Origin: Heligmosomoides polygyrus polygyrus
Taxonomy: Eukaryota; Nematoda; Chromadorea; Rhabditida; Heligmosomidae
Reading direction: 5' to 3'
NCBI GenBank assembly: GCA_947396885.1
Contig: OX377202.1
Location: 106,762,198 to 106,826,197, forward strand
DNA: 64,000 nt
Position numbers and translations under genes: made by a program. Positions within the stretch are counted from its first letter, which is position 1. Every line of letters starts with the position of its first letter. Below the pieces are notes generated by a model. That model was not told where the DNA came from and made no database searches. It saw only the letters and a program-made list of their open reading frames with translations. This document shows positions 10,846-21,875 of this stretch, one piece after another.

Positions 10846-11773
10846 TTAGGTTGTAACGAATTAAATGGCACTGGCTCGCGCCATTTTTTGGCGCGTCTTT
10901 ACGCGCTTGATCGAGAACAAACCGTAACATGTGGCATATCATTTAGAAGCGCTAACTTTGCTCTACCGAAGAGTACCAAATTTTCTATGTAAAAGTGGGA
11001 AAACTTTAGAGTTTTATTGATTTTTTTGCAGATGGACAAAAGGGTAATCCGAGGCATTTACTTGTATGAATTCAAGCTGGGCACAGCTAAGGAGGCGGAC
11101 GAGAAGATTAAAGCCGCATTCGGTCAAAGATGTTCCACAATTCGGACGGCGTATCGTTGGTATCAGAAGTTCCGGAATGGAGATGAGAACTTGGAAGAAC
11201 ATGAAAGTCGTGGAAGGCATAGTGATGTTGATGAGGATAAGCTGAGAGATGTGGTAGAGGAGGATCTACACAGAGGTACCAGGGAGATAGCGAAGGTTCT
11301 TGGCGTCAGTCACAACACAGCTGCCCGGCATCTGAAGGAAATTGAAAAGACCAAAAAGCTGGAAAGGTAGGTGCCTCACGAGCTGTCCGAGGAGCAAAGA
11401 AACCGACGATATGAGATCTCGTCCGCACAGCTTCTACGGGACGAAACGGACCCATTCCTTGATCGCATCGTAACCTGTGACGAGAAATGGATAATGTACG
11501 ACAACAGGCGACGATCGGCACAGTAGGTGAAGAGCGATGAGAGCCCCAAGATTTTTGCGAAGCCGGAATTGCACCAAAAGAAAGTTATGGTGACAGTATG
11601 GTGGTGTTCGCTGGGAATTATTCACCACAGCTTTCTCCCTCCCGATGAATCCATCACGGCAGAGCAGTACTGCATTGAAATTGAAGAAATGATGAAAAAG
11701 TTGAAGGATATCCGGCCGGCCTTGGTAAACCGAAGGCGAGTGGTTCAGTGCCATTTATTTCGTTACAACCTAA
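10846..11773 (+). mobile_element. Mariner element (Hsmar1-like, bandit-type), internally deleted
   Basis: Flanked by TA dinucleotides (10844-10845 and 11774-11775), with TIRs starting TTAGGTTGTAACGAA. Length 928 bp against about 1275 bp for the other copy at 14978-16252. The missing part is the 3' third of the transposase gene: the frame runs to NRRRV and jumps straight to the right TIR. Confidence 0.95.
11032..11741 (+). pseudogene. Mariner transposase, truncated and with two nonsense codons
   Basis: Cut-and-paste transposase acting on the flanking TIRs. It begins MDKRVIRGIYLYEFKLG; the N-terminal double helix-turn-helix DNA-binding region (REIAKVLGVSHNTAARHLK) is complete. The WVPHEL linker is present but its Trp codon is TAG (11368-11370), and a second Trp codon is TAG at 11524-11526 (RRSAQ-stop). 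The first catalytic Asp (VTCDEKW) is kept; the second (HDNARPH) and third (SPDLS-TDYH) are deleted. It cannot make an active protein, but the element could in principle have been moved in trans. Confidence 0.9.
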
Positions 11774-12291
11774 TATTTCTAGACTTCGGGTTCTCCTGCC
11801 AAGTTTTCTTTCCTTTGTGCTCATCGTAATATTATGATAGCTATACTGAGGCATTCAAAATCTTGCATGATACTGCATTGAGGCGCAAATAGAATCCGGG
11901 GGCCGGGGGGGGGGTCACCACGTAGTAGTACAGCACTATTTGCTTTTAAAAGCCGGATTTTTTGCAGTAATAGTGTGTTCTACCCCTACAGTGAACTGAG
12001 GTAGGCTATTTATGATGTAACTGAGTCCCTTCCCTAGCCTATTTCTGCGCTCGAAGAGCGCAGAACCCAGCCGCGGACTCCTGAGCGACGAAAGCAGTCG
12101 TAACACCGGCAGCTTGAATCGCGCATACCCTGGAGTCCCTTCCCGAGCCTAGTTCTACAAAACCTAGCCGCGGACTCCCCCTAATCGAGAAATGCAGTTG
12201 GAGGGCGATTTTTGGGCGATGCCGTCGAATTCAGTGTGTTGTGTGCATTCACACAACACACGCGGTGCAGCAGAACCGAGCGACTTGGGAC

Positions 12292-14178
12292 CCTAGTTTG
12301 GTAATTGCTATCGTGCTGTCATTCTTCGCCTCCCTTTTATAGTGCCAGATGCCCTATTGTGGTTGTGGATAAACAAAATCACGTTATGGCGCAGTACCAA
12401 AATAGGGAGTTGGTAAATTAAACAAATATAAATAAATAAACAAATATATATACACCTAATTAGTAATTATATTGGCAACAGACGTTCAAGGTCTGGTTAC
12501 GGGCTTCGCCTCCAAACCCCGAAATTAGAACTTCTAATATAGCAGTTAGAATAATCAATGATCCCACACATTGGCTGACAGTGTTCGTTGACGCAGAAAA
12601 GCAAAAAACGTGGGGCACAAATTCTCAAATTTATTATCGCAAGCAAAAGACTAAATGGAACAGTAGTATGAGACACACAGCAGTGATGAAGACTATCTTA
12701 CAAGGAAAGGTTCCCAACTAAAGGTGAGCTTTTGCGATGCTATTTTGAAAGGATGTGCGGCCCTGTGAGCGGAGTCCAGAACTGCTGAACGCCTTTTGAA
12801 AGTCATGAAAAAGAGGTCTGGAAGCGTGAGAGCAATTATCATCAATCCCTACGACACCCCACAAGGTATGCCTCGGTGGCGCAGTTGGTAGGAGGGACGC
12901 CTCATAGGAGCGCACCGGAGGGGTTTTAAGTTCGAGTGCGCGTGCTGACGAAACTTTTGCACATATTATTTTGTTGCTATTACGCATTTTAGATCAACAA
13001 TGCTTACAAAAAACCAAGGCTGTCTATTTGCGCCTTCATGTGTGCTAATTTTCCAACAATGCCTATCTGCACCAAATCATTTCTCTGGAAATGAAAAGTC
13101 CTGTCTTGTCTTCACTTTTAGTCAACAGCTATGGTACAAATCTATGTAACAAGCAAAACACACCAATAGCATCTTACAAAAGCCAGTGAGGAACAATCTT
13201 CTCCCTGACAAGGAATGACCACTTCTTCTTCGTTGAACGCCCGATCCGTGGGTGTAGAGAAAGGTCCGAAAGATCACGTTTTCTGAAGGCCACATATAGT
13301 ATCCTTGTTTGCTTGTAAACGCTTGCTTATTTGTAAACCTATTTTGTGTGAAGCTGTAGTCATGTAACGTTAGATATTTTGTAATTGATTTACTTTTTAC
13401 TTCGCAGGTGGGTGCTGTGGAGAACTGCCTCGGTTCTTTAGAAGTAAACATTTTGGTTAATCTGTAGTTTGAAACATATGTTATATGTAAATATGCTCTA
13501 TAACACACGATAATACCCCTAGGTGGACTACCTGTATGATAAACATGGATTTTGCAAAAGTGCAAAACAAACGTAGTCTGCGGGATACAAACCCCCGCCC
13601 CTCTTTCACGACCCCGAGCTCTTCCCTATAACGCCACCTGTGCGCTGCGCTCAATCTCGATACGAGCCCTCATCCCGCGCGTGCCCGTCAGCTGCGGAGC
13701 ACGTGAATCAACATGGCGCTGACACGCGTCTTCCGACGCCCGTAACTCTGCGCAGAGTTGTATTGGGGTCGAGATACCTGCAGTTTTTTACTTCCCAGGG
13801 AGAGATGGTTCTGCCCATATACAACACTTAGGCCGTTCCGGCCTACCGTTGAGATAGTATCCTGGTTAGACCAAATGCATAAGAAGTTGCAAAAACTGTG
13901 GCCGGCAGTGGTGTGGCCTGTGGCCGGCAGTGCATTAGAAGCAATTGACTAATTTAGTTATTAATTTTGCGACAGCCTGATAGAAATGTCGATTTTTCGA
14001 CTATTCGAATAATTAATCGAATAAATTATTTCAATAGTTACTCGAATGCGTTCGTTCCAGCACAACTATAATGTCAGTATACCACTTTTCTGGATGTTTA
14101 CGAAGGATGTTAGTGCTTGCATATGTCGGTACACCCTCACTAATTTTTAAGTATGCATCGCACAAAGCGAAAACCTAT
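12292..14178. other. No gene recognised
   Basis: The first 100 bases continue the block-flanking sequence also seen at 37140-37250. The rest holds a tRNA-like SINE head, A-T rich DNA, a TCGA/ATTCGA-rich stretch (13985-14050) and only short open frames. The long minus frame at 13122-13565 shows no recognisable domain. Confidence 0.6.
12868..12955 (+). mobile_element. tRNA-derived SINE head or tRNA pseudogene
   Basis: Reads GCCTCGGTGGCGCAGTTGGT (A box) and later GGGTTTTAAGTTCGAG (B box), with CTCATA where a Met-type anticodon loop would lie. The acceptor ends do not pair well, so it is not called as a gene. Confidence 0.45.
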
Positions 14179-14180
14179 TA

Positions 14181-14270
14181 TTAGGTTGTGTAATAAGTTC
14201 GTAGCGTTTTCTTCGAAAAGTTTTGTTAAACGATTTTCTTTTTATGTAACAAACTGTCTGTGTTCATTAG
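14181..14270 (+). mobile_element. Solo mariner-type terminal repeat
   Basis: A TA followed by TTAGGTTGTGTAATAAGTTC resembles the left end of a different mariner family. No matching right end or transposase was found nearby. Confidence 0.45.
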
Positions 14271-14392
14271 AAAGTACTTTTTCTGCTCTACAAAACTGCG
14301 CTGCCCTTGGTTGCTTATTTCCGGTCACTGATTTATTGAGCTTCTCCAAAACTAGTGGCCCCAACTAACAAATAACTTCTAGCGGTGTTTTG

Positions 14393-14475
14393 ATTAAGCA
14401 CCACACGAGGTTTTACGGTGCTTTATTGGCTAACGTTCAGTGGTATCGCCTTCTTCAGAGCCTGAAAGGCCTGAA
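14393..14475 (-). mobile_element. Penelope-type terminal fragment
   Basis: On the minus strand the text CTGAAGAAGGCGATACCACT followed by GAACGTTAGCC resembles the hammerhead-ribozyme-like pseudo-LTR ends of Penelope elements. It is similar in layout to 46185-46208 and 56298-56325. Confidence 0.4.
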
Positions 14476-14479
14476 GCCT

Positions 14480-14975
14480 GAAAGGAAAGACCAAGTCAGA
14501 ATGTGGCTTGTAAGGATGCTGTCCCAGGAGGCTTGATTGGGGATGCTTCTGCCGATTTCAAGGCCCTGGAGGCAGCTCCTTAACGAAGGCTCGACGACAT
14601 TATCCGACACCGGACTCAACAGAAGGAGCCAGAGATCTGGCGCGACCAGACGACATTCCTAAGAACAATTGTGACCAGAGAAAGGCTCGTATGTTACTAA
14701 GGATTTATAATCGGACTTCAACACTACCATGTGGATTTATGGAGAGCAAATAGCAAACGTGGCACGGAAGAAGGAAATCAAGAGTAAAGGTATGTGAATG
14801 GGAATAAAGGGCCTCATAGGAGAAGAAGGAGAAGATTGAGGAAGAAGAGGAAGAAAAGAAAGATTTCAAGGAGAGCAGGAGGGTGGCCGAAGGCCACCCG
14901 TGGGGTGTGCCGGGCCCGGGGGAAATAGTCGAGGATCGGAGTCTGACGGAGAAGAAAAGAACATCATCGTGAATG
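14480..14975. other. No gene recognised; purine-rich
   Basis: The stretch 14760-14890 is rich in GAAGAAGG and AGGAAG on the plus strand and ends with a GGTGGCCGAAGGCCACC hairpin (about 14882-14898). No open frame of note. Confidence 0.5.
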
Positions 14976-14977
14976 TA

Positions 14978-16252
14978 TTAGGTTGTAACGAAATAAATGG
15001 CACTGAACCACTGTAAATTTAAACAGTTAATATCTCGGCTTGTAGACAAGTTTGTTAATCGAAATAAAAACCTTCTGATTCTACACATCTTTGCCAACGT
15101 GACACAAGCTTTTCTATCCCAGTAGCATAAAAATCAGAAGTTCTGGAATTGACGAAATCTTCGAAGGCACTTTCGGCATCCTGTTGGTATTTGAATATTT
15201 TTCCTACCAAGAAATCGCCAAGATGCTTGAAGAAATGGTAGTCTGTTGAGGAGAGGTCGGGAGAAAACGGAGGATGTGGTAGAGTTTCAATGCTCAGCTC
15301 ATTCAATTTCTTCAACGTCATTCGTGCTACATGGGGGCGAGCATTGTCGTGCAGAAGGGGAACTCGCCTTCGGTTTACCAAGGCCGGCCGGATATCCTTC
15401 AACTTTTTCATCATTTCTTCAATTTCAATACAGTACTTCTCTGCCGTGATGGATTCACCGGGAGGGAGGAAGCTGTGCTGGCAGAGAAGTACTGAATAAT
15501 TCCCAGCGAACACCACCATACTGTCACCATTACTTTCTTTTGGTGCAATTCCGGCTTCGCAAAAACCTTGGGGCTCTCATCGCTGTCCACGCACTGTGCC
15601 GATCGTCGCCTGTTGTCGTACATTATCCATTTCTCGACACAGGTTACGATGCGATCAAGGAATTGGTCCGTTTCGTTCCGTAGAAGCAGTGCGGACGAGA
15701 TCTCATATCGTCGGTTTCTTTGCTCCTCAGACAGCTCGTGGGGCACCCATCTTTCCAGCCTTTTGGTCTCTCCAATTTCCTCCAGATGCCGGGCAGCTGT
15801 GTTGTGACTGACGCCAAGAACCTTCGCTATCTCCCTGGTATCTCATCTTTCAGCTTGTCCTCATCAACACCACTATGCCTCCCACGACCTTCATGTTCTT
15901 CCTAGCTCTCATCTCCATTCCGAGACTTCTGATACCAACGATACGCCGTCCAAATTGTGGGACATCCTTGACCGAATGCGGCTTTGATTTTCTCGTCCGC
16001 CTCCTTAGCTGCAGTGCCCAGCTTGAATTCATACAAGTAAATGCCTCGGATTACCCTTTTGTCCATCTGCAAAAAAGTCAATGAAACTCTAAAGTTTTCC
16101 CACTTTTACATAGAAAATTTGGTACTCTCCGGTAGAGAAATGTTTGCGCTTCTAAATGATTTGCCACATGTTACGGTTTATTCTTGATCAAACGCGTAAA
16201 GACGCACCAAAAATTGGCGCGAGCCAGTGCCATTTAATTCGTTACAACCTAA
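14978..16252 (-). mobile_element. Full-length mariner element (Hsmar1-like, bandit-type), inactive
   Basis: 1275 bp, flanked by TA on both sides (14976-14977, 16253-16254), with TTAGGTTGTAACGAA termini at both ends. Orientation is opposite to the copy at 10846. It is inserted in a region with Penelope- and LINE-like fragments. Confidence 0.95.
15055..16066 (-). pseudogene. Mariner transposase, frameshifted, first catalytic Asp mutated
   Basis: It starts MDKRVIRGIYLYEFKLG (ATG at 16066-16064) and ends GFYFD (stop 15057-15055), so both termini are present. Compared with the copy at 11032, about 22 bases are missing near 15835 (end of the DNA-binding region), and 14 extra bases near 15485 partly duplicate AGTACTTCTCTGC; each shifts the frame. 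The first catalytic residue is Val (TCVEKW, codon 15638-15636) instead of Asp. The second (HDNARPH) and third (SPDLSSTDYHFF) Asp motifs are kept with DD34D spacing. The WVPHEL linker Trp is intact here. Confidence 0.9.
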
Positions 16253-16254
16253 TA

Positions 16255-17182
16255 GAATGAATGAATTAAGGATGAGAGAAAAGAAAGAGATGATGGGAAA
16301 GAGGAGATGGAGGCCGGTGGCCTCACCTCAGTGGCGGCGATCCTCTGTGTCCCTCTGACGTTTTGAGAGCTCCTTTTATACGGTCGTAGGAGCGCTGACC
16401 TAGCATTTGTCCGGAATCTTGCCTCTTACTTTCCTATGGTCTTCTTCCAAGTCCGCGGTCAACTGGTGTAAGCTGGTGTGTCATAAATCGTCCTCTGGGG
16501 TTCTGGTTTTCCGGTTCAGTTGTTCTTTGTATTTGGGAGCGGCTGCACAGTCATCAATTGAGCTTCTTTGATTTACTGTCGGCGAGTGGACGTTAGTTGG
16601 TTCTTGGTGTCCTTTTAGCTTCTTTGATTTATGGTCACTTGAGGCAAGTGAGCAGCGGCTGTTCTCTGGTGTACTTTCAGTGTCCTTACAGGCTGCTGCA
16701 TCGACGTTGCCTTAAATTTGGAAATTCACGACAACCTTGGATCACGTAGTCAATAGAAAGATCGAGGCCCTCACCTTACAGAAAGCCAGACGGAAAAAGG
16801 TTGGCATTGGCCTGTGTCTCGAAAACGGTCCTGCCGGTAATAGGGCCGTTATCGAGACACAGGCCCCCAAATCAGAATGCCAACCTGATGTAGGACCTGG
16901 GCTCCCACGTTATATTAAAGCACTCTTCCTTCCGATTTAGCTTGGTGCCTTTGGCGTGAATGCAGAACGCTTCCAGGGTCTTGCGGGCAGCAGTTTGGAC
17001 TTTGACTGTCAGTAGCTTGGTGATTATGGTGATTATATTGCTGAGTGAATTCCTATAATCTTATATTGTAGTATGATTTTCTTTTATTCCTTTTTTGCTT
17101 GCGCGGCCTGTTTTTATTTGTTTTTTTGTTGTTCTTACATATAGTGTCCTTCTTTGAGACGTATTTAAATAAATAAATAAAT
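16255..17182. other. Probable LINE-type 3' region with (AAAT)n tail; no gene
   Basis: It ends with an AAATAAATAAATAAATG-type tail at about 17162-17182, a hallmark of several non-LTR retrotransposon 3' ends. A 50-bp hairpin (about 16812-16863) pairs CCTGTGTCTCGAAAACGG with its complement. No reverse transcriptase frame was found. Confidence 0.4.
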
Positions 17183-17489
17183 GTCGAACACCCCAAGACT
17201 TTCTCACCCAGTACTTGCACGACGGTATGCACAGTGGTGGCAAAATATTTACGGACACCTAACTCTACGGAATTTTTCTATCGTTAGGAAAATGGTCATG
17301 AGTTAATGCATTGGAAATGCCTCTTCTAGACCACAATGTATTGTAGATCATAACAAACGACGCTAAAATCGATAATCTGCGTGGGACAAACAGCTTTACA
17401 CAATGTTGATCGATTACTGTCCTCTTCAACTCTGAGCAGCTTTCCTGAAGGTGGCGAAAACCAAGTGGATAACCTCAGCCTAGCGGAGT

Positions 17490-18110
17490 AAATTTACTTC
17501 TTCGAGAATTGAAATGGTCGAAAAGAGACGAATCGAAGTTCAACAGGTTCGGATCTGACGGAATGTGCTCTGCTCGTCGGTGAGGAATTCAATCCCAAGT
17601 GCATACAACGCTCTGTCAGATGAGGAGGTTCGGTTATGGTATGGGCGGCAACGAGCAGACGCGGGTCAGGGCCAACACATCGAATTCTCTGAACCCGGAA
17701 CCAACGCGTATATGCTGACATTCTGAAAAATGTGGCGGATCCGTATGCTCGGAAGAAAATGGCAAAGGACTTACTTTATTTTCCAGCACGATAACGACCC
17801 AAAGCATACAAGCCGAAAGGTGAAGCAGTGGCTTGAGGCGAAAAAAAATCAAGGCTTTGAAGTGGCCTGTACAACTCCCTATTCAAACCCATTGAAGACC
17901 TTTGGAACAACGTGGACAAAGTGCTCAAGCGCTTAAAACCGAAACATCTGGATGAATTCGAAATAGTCATCAAGGAAGCGTGGAATGCTATCCCAGTGGA
18001 ACGGTGCATGAAGTTGGTCGACTCAATGAGGAACCGATGTCTGGCTGTGATCAAGAACAAGGGCTATCCAACCAAGTATCGATCAGTTCTCCGACAATAA
18101 GGGTGCATAG
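17490..18110 (+). pseudogene. Tc1-like transposase, degenerate
   Basis: DD34E-type transposase. In broken frames the landmarks appear in order: RDESKFN then GSDG (first Asp), GGSVMVWAA, ILKNVADPYARKKM, FQHDNDPKHTSRKVKQWLEA (second Asp), PIEDLWNNVDKVLKR (Glu box) and CMKLVDSMRNRCLAVIKNKG followed by YPTKY at the C-terminus. The N-terminal DNA-binding region is missing, because the left TIR is followed by unrecognisable sequence to about 17490. Several frameshifts. Dead. Confidence 0.8.
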
Positions 18111-18341
18111 GCGGGCTATTATAATGCTATGTGATTTTGAGGTTCTTCTCATCCATTACCTCATAACCATTTTTTTACTGAAATTTCTCTGTAAATTTAG
18201 GGCTGCCTAGAAACATTTAGTTGTGTGTTGTAGGAAATTGTCAGAGGATTCTAAAAACGTACTCACTTTCCTCTGAACTTCTTGGTTCCAAAGCTACGAG
18301 CGAAAAACGCGGCAGAGGTAGGTGTCCGTAAACATTCCATT

Positions 18342-19810
18342 TTCAGGTCGATTTGGACACTTTTCAAAACAAATTGGACACTTTTCGAATCAAATGGGAC
18401 ACTCTTCTAAGCTCGACTAGGACTTCTGAAATCAAACTAAAAAAAAATCAGAACTCTTCCGAATTGAATCAGCCTTCATACAGGTTGAACTAAAGACTTA
18501 ACAAGATGGTTAGAAAAATTTTTTGTTCAAGGAAAATTTAGAATAACTTTTTTAATTTTTTAAACTTTAGCTGCCCAAATGAGTTTAATAATTTTATGAA
18601 ATTTTTCCTTTTTGAGAAAAAATAACAAATTAAATTTCGTTTTAAAGCGCAGCAAGGCAGCAACCATATAGTGCCCTAAAAGAGAAAAAATGCGCCATGC
18701 GCTCGAAAAGCTCGTCGCGATTTTTATTTGATTGATAGTGTGAATGCTGCTTACATGGAACAACGAGGTATGTGCGTCCTTAACAATTGCACTTTTACGT
18801 TGTCTACAGTTTTTTCTTGTTCGATTAAAGTTTAAGTAGTATCAGGTTCCTGGTTCGGATTTTCCGCCCAGGCCAAACAAGCCTTCCATCCCTCCGGGGT
18901 CGGTGAATTGTACCAGACGTGTCTGGGAAGGATAAAGCGCTGACTTGTTCATCAACTCGCCACCGCAAGTCATTGTATGACCAAATACGCATTCATATCG
19001 CCTCCCCGAAAGTAGAAGTAGAATCCGCTGGCGCATCCCAAAAGGGATTGAGTAACGCCGTCCTTTATCCTTTTAATGAAGGTTTTTAGATGTAAGCTAG
19101 AAAGTTGTTTTGTATTGGCTGTCATTGTTGAAGCACTCTATTTACTACTAGTACTTTATTTGAGTAACGTCTTATGTAGTTTTTTTGACCAGTTAAATCA
19201 TGAAATGGAAAAGGAGAATACTGCTTGTGTAGATTTATGTATATGTTGATTATATTTATATATTGAGTTATACATACCTGCAGACAATGCCACAAGTACA
19301 ATTGTTAAGAACGCACATACCTCGTTGTTCCACGTAAACAGCATTTACACTATCAATCAAATAAAAATTGCGACGAGCTTTCCGAGTGCATGGCCCAATC
19401 TGGTCTTTTAGGGCACTGTATGGTTGCTGCTTTGCTGCGCTTTAAAGCAAAATTTAATTTGCTATTTTTTCTCAAAAAGTAAAAATTTTATAAAATTATT
19501 AAACTCATTTTGGGCAGCTAAAGTAAAAAATATTCAAGAGAGTTATACTAAATTTTGCTTGAACAAAAGGACTTCTAACCATCTTATTGAGTCTGTAGTT
19601 CAACCTGTATAAACCTGTATGGTTGTTTCAATTCGGAAGAGTTCACTTTGATTTCAAAAGTCTTAGGCGAGCTTAGAAGAGTGTCCAATTTGACGTGAAA
19701 AGTGTCCAATTTGATTTGAGAATTTTCCAATTTGGTTTGAAAAATGTCCAATTTGATTTGAAAACTGTCCAATTTGATTCGAAAAGTGTTCAATTCAACC
19801 TGAAAATGGT
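18342..19810. repeat. Long palindromic element with tandem 20-bp subterminal repeats
   Basis: Ends CCATTTTCAGGTCGA and, inverted, CCATTTTCAGGTTGAAT. Inward from each end lie tandem copies of about 20 bp of the type AAGTGTCCAATTTGATTTGA. Arms of about 480 bp (18342-18800 and 19310-19810) pair, including the GCAGCAACCATATAGTGCCC and ACGAGGTATGTGCG segments. The loop holds a truncated SINE. Related ends occur at 62150-62360, 62695-62790 and faintly at 9500-9540. Confidence 0.75.
18838..19076 (+). mobile_element. SINE, 5'-truncated, in the palindrome loop
   Basis: Starts within the B box (CCTGGTTCGGATTTTCCGCC) and continues through the same body as 22605-22900 to a TTTATCCTTTT tail. A 5' truncation of this kind is typical of target-primed insertion. 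Confidence 0.75.
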
Positions 19811-19844
19811 ATATTTTGCCGCCACTGTATACTGACGAAAGCGT

Positions 19845-20480
19845 ACTTTACTATACTCCATAACAAGTGACGTTGCATTTCACATTTCACGTTGCTTGAT
19901 TCACTAGTATGTTGTTAGTGGGTTGAGTTAGAGGTCAAGCTCTATACAGCTGCACATCTCGGGGAGTATAGACCACAATTTGGGAGAAACCACCATTTGT
20001 GCGAAGTTTATTCGCAATTCAACACAACTGAAAGTGAGACGTTATACAGCAGCATGATCGGGTTAGTCGGATGCAGCAGCACGATTGCCGTACAGCGTAA
20101 ACGTTAACAGTCGTTGAAGTGATTTGTCGGATAGCAGAGTTAAGTGACCCTGGTCAAACGCCCGCACACATTCTCGCGGCCATCTGTAAAACACTGGTAT
20201 TGTAGCCGCTAATAACTAATGTCGACCTGATATTGCGCACTTACTCACCCTTCGTTCCTTTCCATATTAAACCGATGGTATCCTGCCTTTATGTCCATAT
20301 AATATGACTCAATTGCCGTATATAAGCCGCTATCACACTGGTGAGTTATGTTCTTACGTAAGCATCTTGACATACAGAAAGCAAAACTGAAAAAAATGTG
20401 CATGACGTAGAACAACCACCATTAGATTTCCTCAAGCTTGCATAGCTCATATCAGCTTCGCGCGACTTTGCAGCATAATT
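19845..20480. repeat. Spacer repeat A, first copy
   Basis: Matches 45480-46045 in the same orientation (for example CACATTTCACGTTGCT and CCATATAATATGA followed by CAATTGCCGTATATAAG). No gene recognised in it. Confidence 0.7.
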
Positions 20481-20484
20481 GACC

Positions 20485-21875
20485 TATGGAAAGTAGTTTT
20501 TGTAAAACGTACAATTCGCTAACATCTGGGACATGCTGCCCGCTTTATCGGCATCAAGCCGTTAACCACTTCCTTACCTTCATCATAGACATTCTCTCCG
20601 AACCGTCCAGTAAGACATTGGTTTGTTCTGCGCAGTATTTCTGTTACTCTGGTTGCTCCTCCGCAACCGTTCTCATGCTCAAGAGATAGCGTTCCCAAAT
20701 GTCGTTGACATGTCTTCCGAAGCCAGGTTCCCCCTCACTCGTTTCTTCTTACTGAATCTAATTGCGGGTCCGCCTTTACTGGTCTTCCCTCCCCCTCTTT
20801 AGTCCACCACATTCCTGGTCCCAACTCCTGCCCACTTCTTTGTATTCACTATTGAGCCCCTACTTGACTCTTCTTGTTGTTTCCCCTGTCCTGGCCCCTC
20901 CTCCTGGTTGTTCCTTTCTTTCCTGGTCGCTCTACTAATTCACCTTAGAGGTCTCCCTTACTGCCCTTCTCCACCACCCTCTTAGTGGTCCTCCCATGCT
21001 CACGCCAGACGTCGGTAACACGTATTCAGAATCAGGACGCTTTTGAGCGACGTTGGGGGCCATCTTCTGGAAGCTTTCGGAAGCTCAGAAAACCCGCTTT
21101 CCGAATTCAGAAGCTCAGAAGCGCGCGCAGTCGCCCCTCTGTCGAGCCTGAAGAGGCTATGCATATGGCAGATTCCCTGTTCCCCGTATGAATTCCCTTA
21201 CGGGTCCCTTCTTGTTGGTTCCTCGTCCTGGTTCCGACTCCAGGTCCCTTCTTCCAGGTAGATTCCCTCCCCCTCGGAATCCTCCCTACTACTCTACCCC
21301 AATTAAATAGCCCTCCCACGCTCACGACACGACAACGGCCATTTCACGACATCGACGTCACATCTTCTAAATCCGGTCTCCCACACTGGTAATGGATCCC
21401 CTTGCTGATCCTCCTTACTGCTTTTTCCCCTTATTGGCAATTACCTACTGGTCCGTCCTTATTGGCTAAACCGTTCTTGCTGCCACCTCCTGGCCTACTT
21501 CAATGTGTCAGTTCTCCACCCTCGAGGTCCCCTTCTACTGTTACCCCTTTAGTGATCTTCTCATGCTAATGGCACGAAGTCGGCGACACCGCCTTTGAAT
21601 TTGGACGCTCAGAAGTGCGCGTAGGTGCTGTTGTGTCAATCAGTAAAGGACTACGCTTCCCCTGCTGCAACAACATCCCACGTTCAGTAGCAAATTTTGC
21701 CCGCGCTGTAGACGATGCGGCATATCTCACTTAGGTTAGATCGTTCGACCGCCCTCGCTGTGGATGACGCGGCGATTTCACTTAGATTAGATCACTCGAC
21801 CGCAACCGCTGTGGATGATGCGACGTATCTCACTTAGGTTAGATCACTCAAACGTCATCGACCACTAATTCAATT
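20485..21875. repeat. Spacer repeat B (pyrimidine-rich, with internal tandem units), first copy
   Basis: Begins TTTTTGTAAAACGTACAATT and continues with short TACTGGTCC-type runs, a GACGTCGGTAACACGTATTC unit and, near the end (about 21710-21860), three tandem units of about 52 bp containing GTGGATGATGCG and CACTTAGGTTAGATCACTC. It matches 33990-35255. No coding capacity. Confidence 0.75.

Larger units (their letters stand above)
10384..12291. mobile_element. TIR element with nested mariner
   Basis: Terminal inverted repeats of about 45 bp: CGCTCGGTCCAGCTGCACCG at the left and its near-complement at the right, with a shared GTGTGTTGTGTGAATGCACAC segment. The equivalent intact site lies in the 37140-37180 region (GTTCTGTTGGTAATTGCTAT), so the insertion is clear by comparison. 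Inside is the mariner at 10846-11773. The rest has duplicated GAGTCCCTTCCC..CCTAG units (about 12025-12180) and no coding capacity. Confidence 0.75.
17232..19827 (+). mobile_element. Tc1-like element carrying nested insertions
   Basis: Left end CAGTGGTGGCAAAATATTTA and right end (inverted) CAGTGGCGGCAAAATATACC. An inner copy of the terminal segment TAGGTGTCCGTAAA at about 18320 marks where the right TIR begins; it is interrupted there by the palindromic element at 18342-19810. The 3' flank is TA; the 5' flank has mutated to CA. Confidence 0.7.

Noticed and set aside
12868..12955. Functional tRNA-Met gene
   Set aside because: The A and B boxes are present but the acceptor ends and variable region do not fit a cloverleaf.
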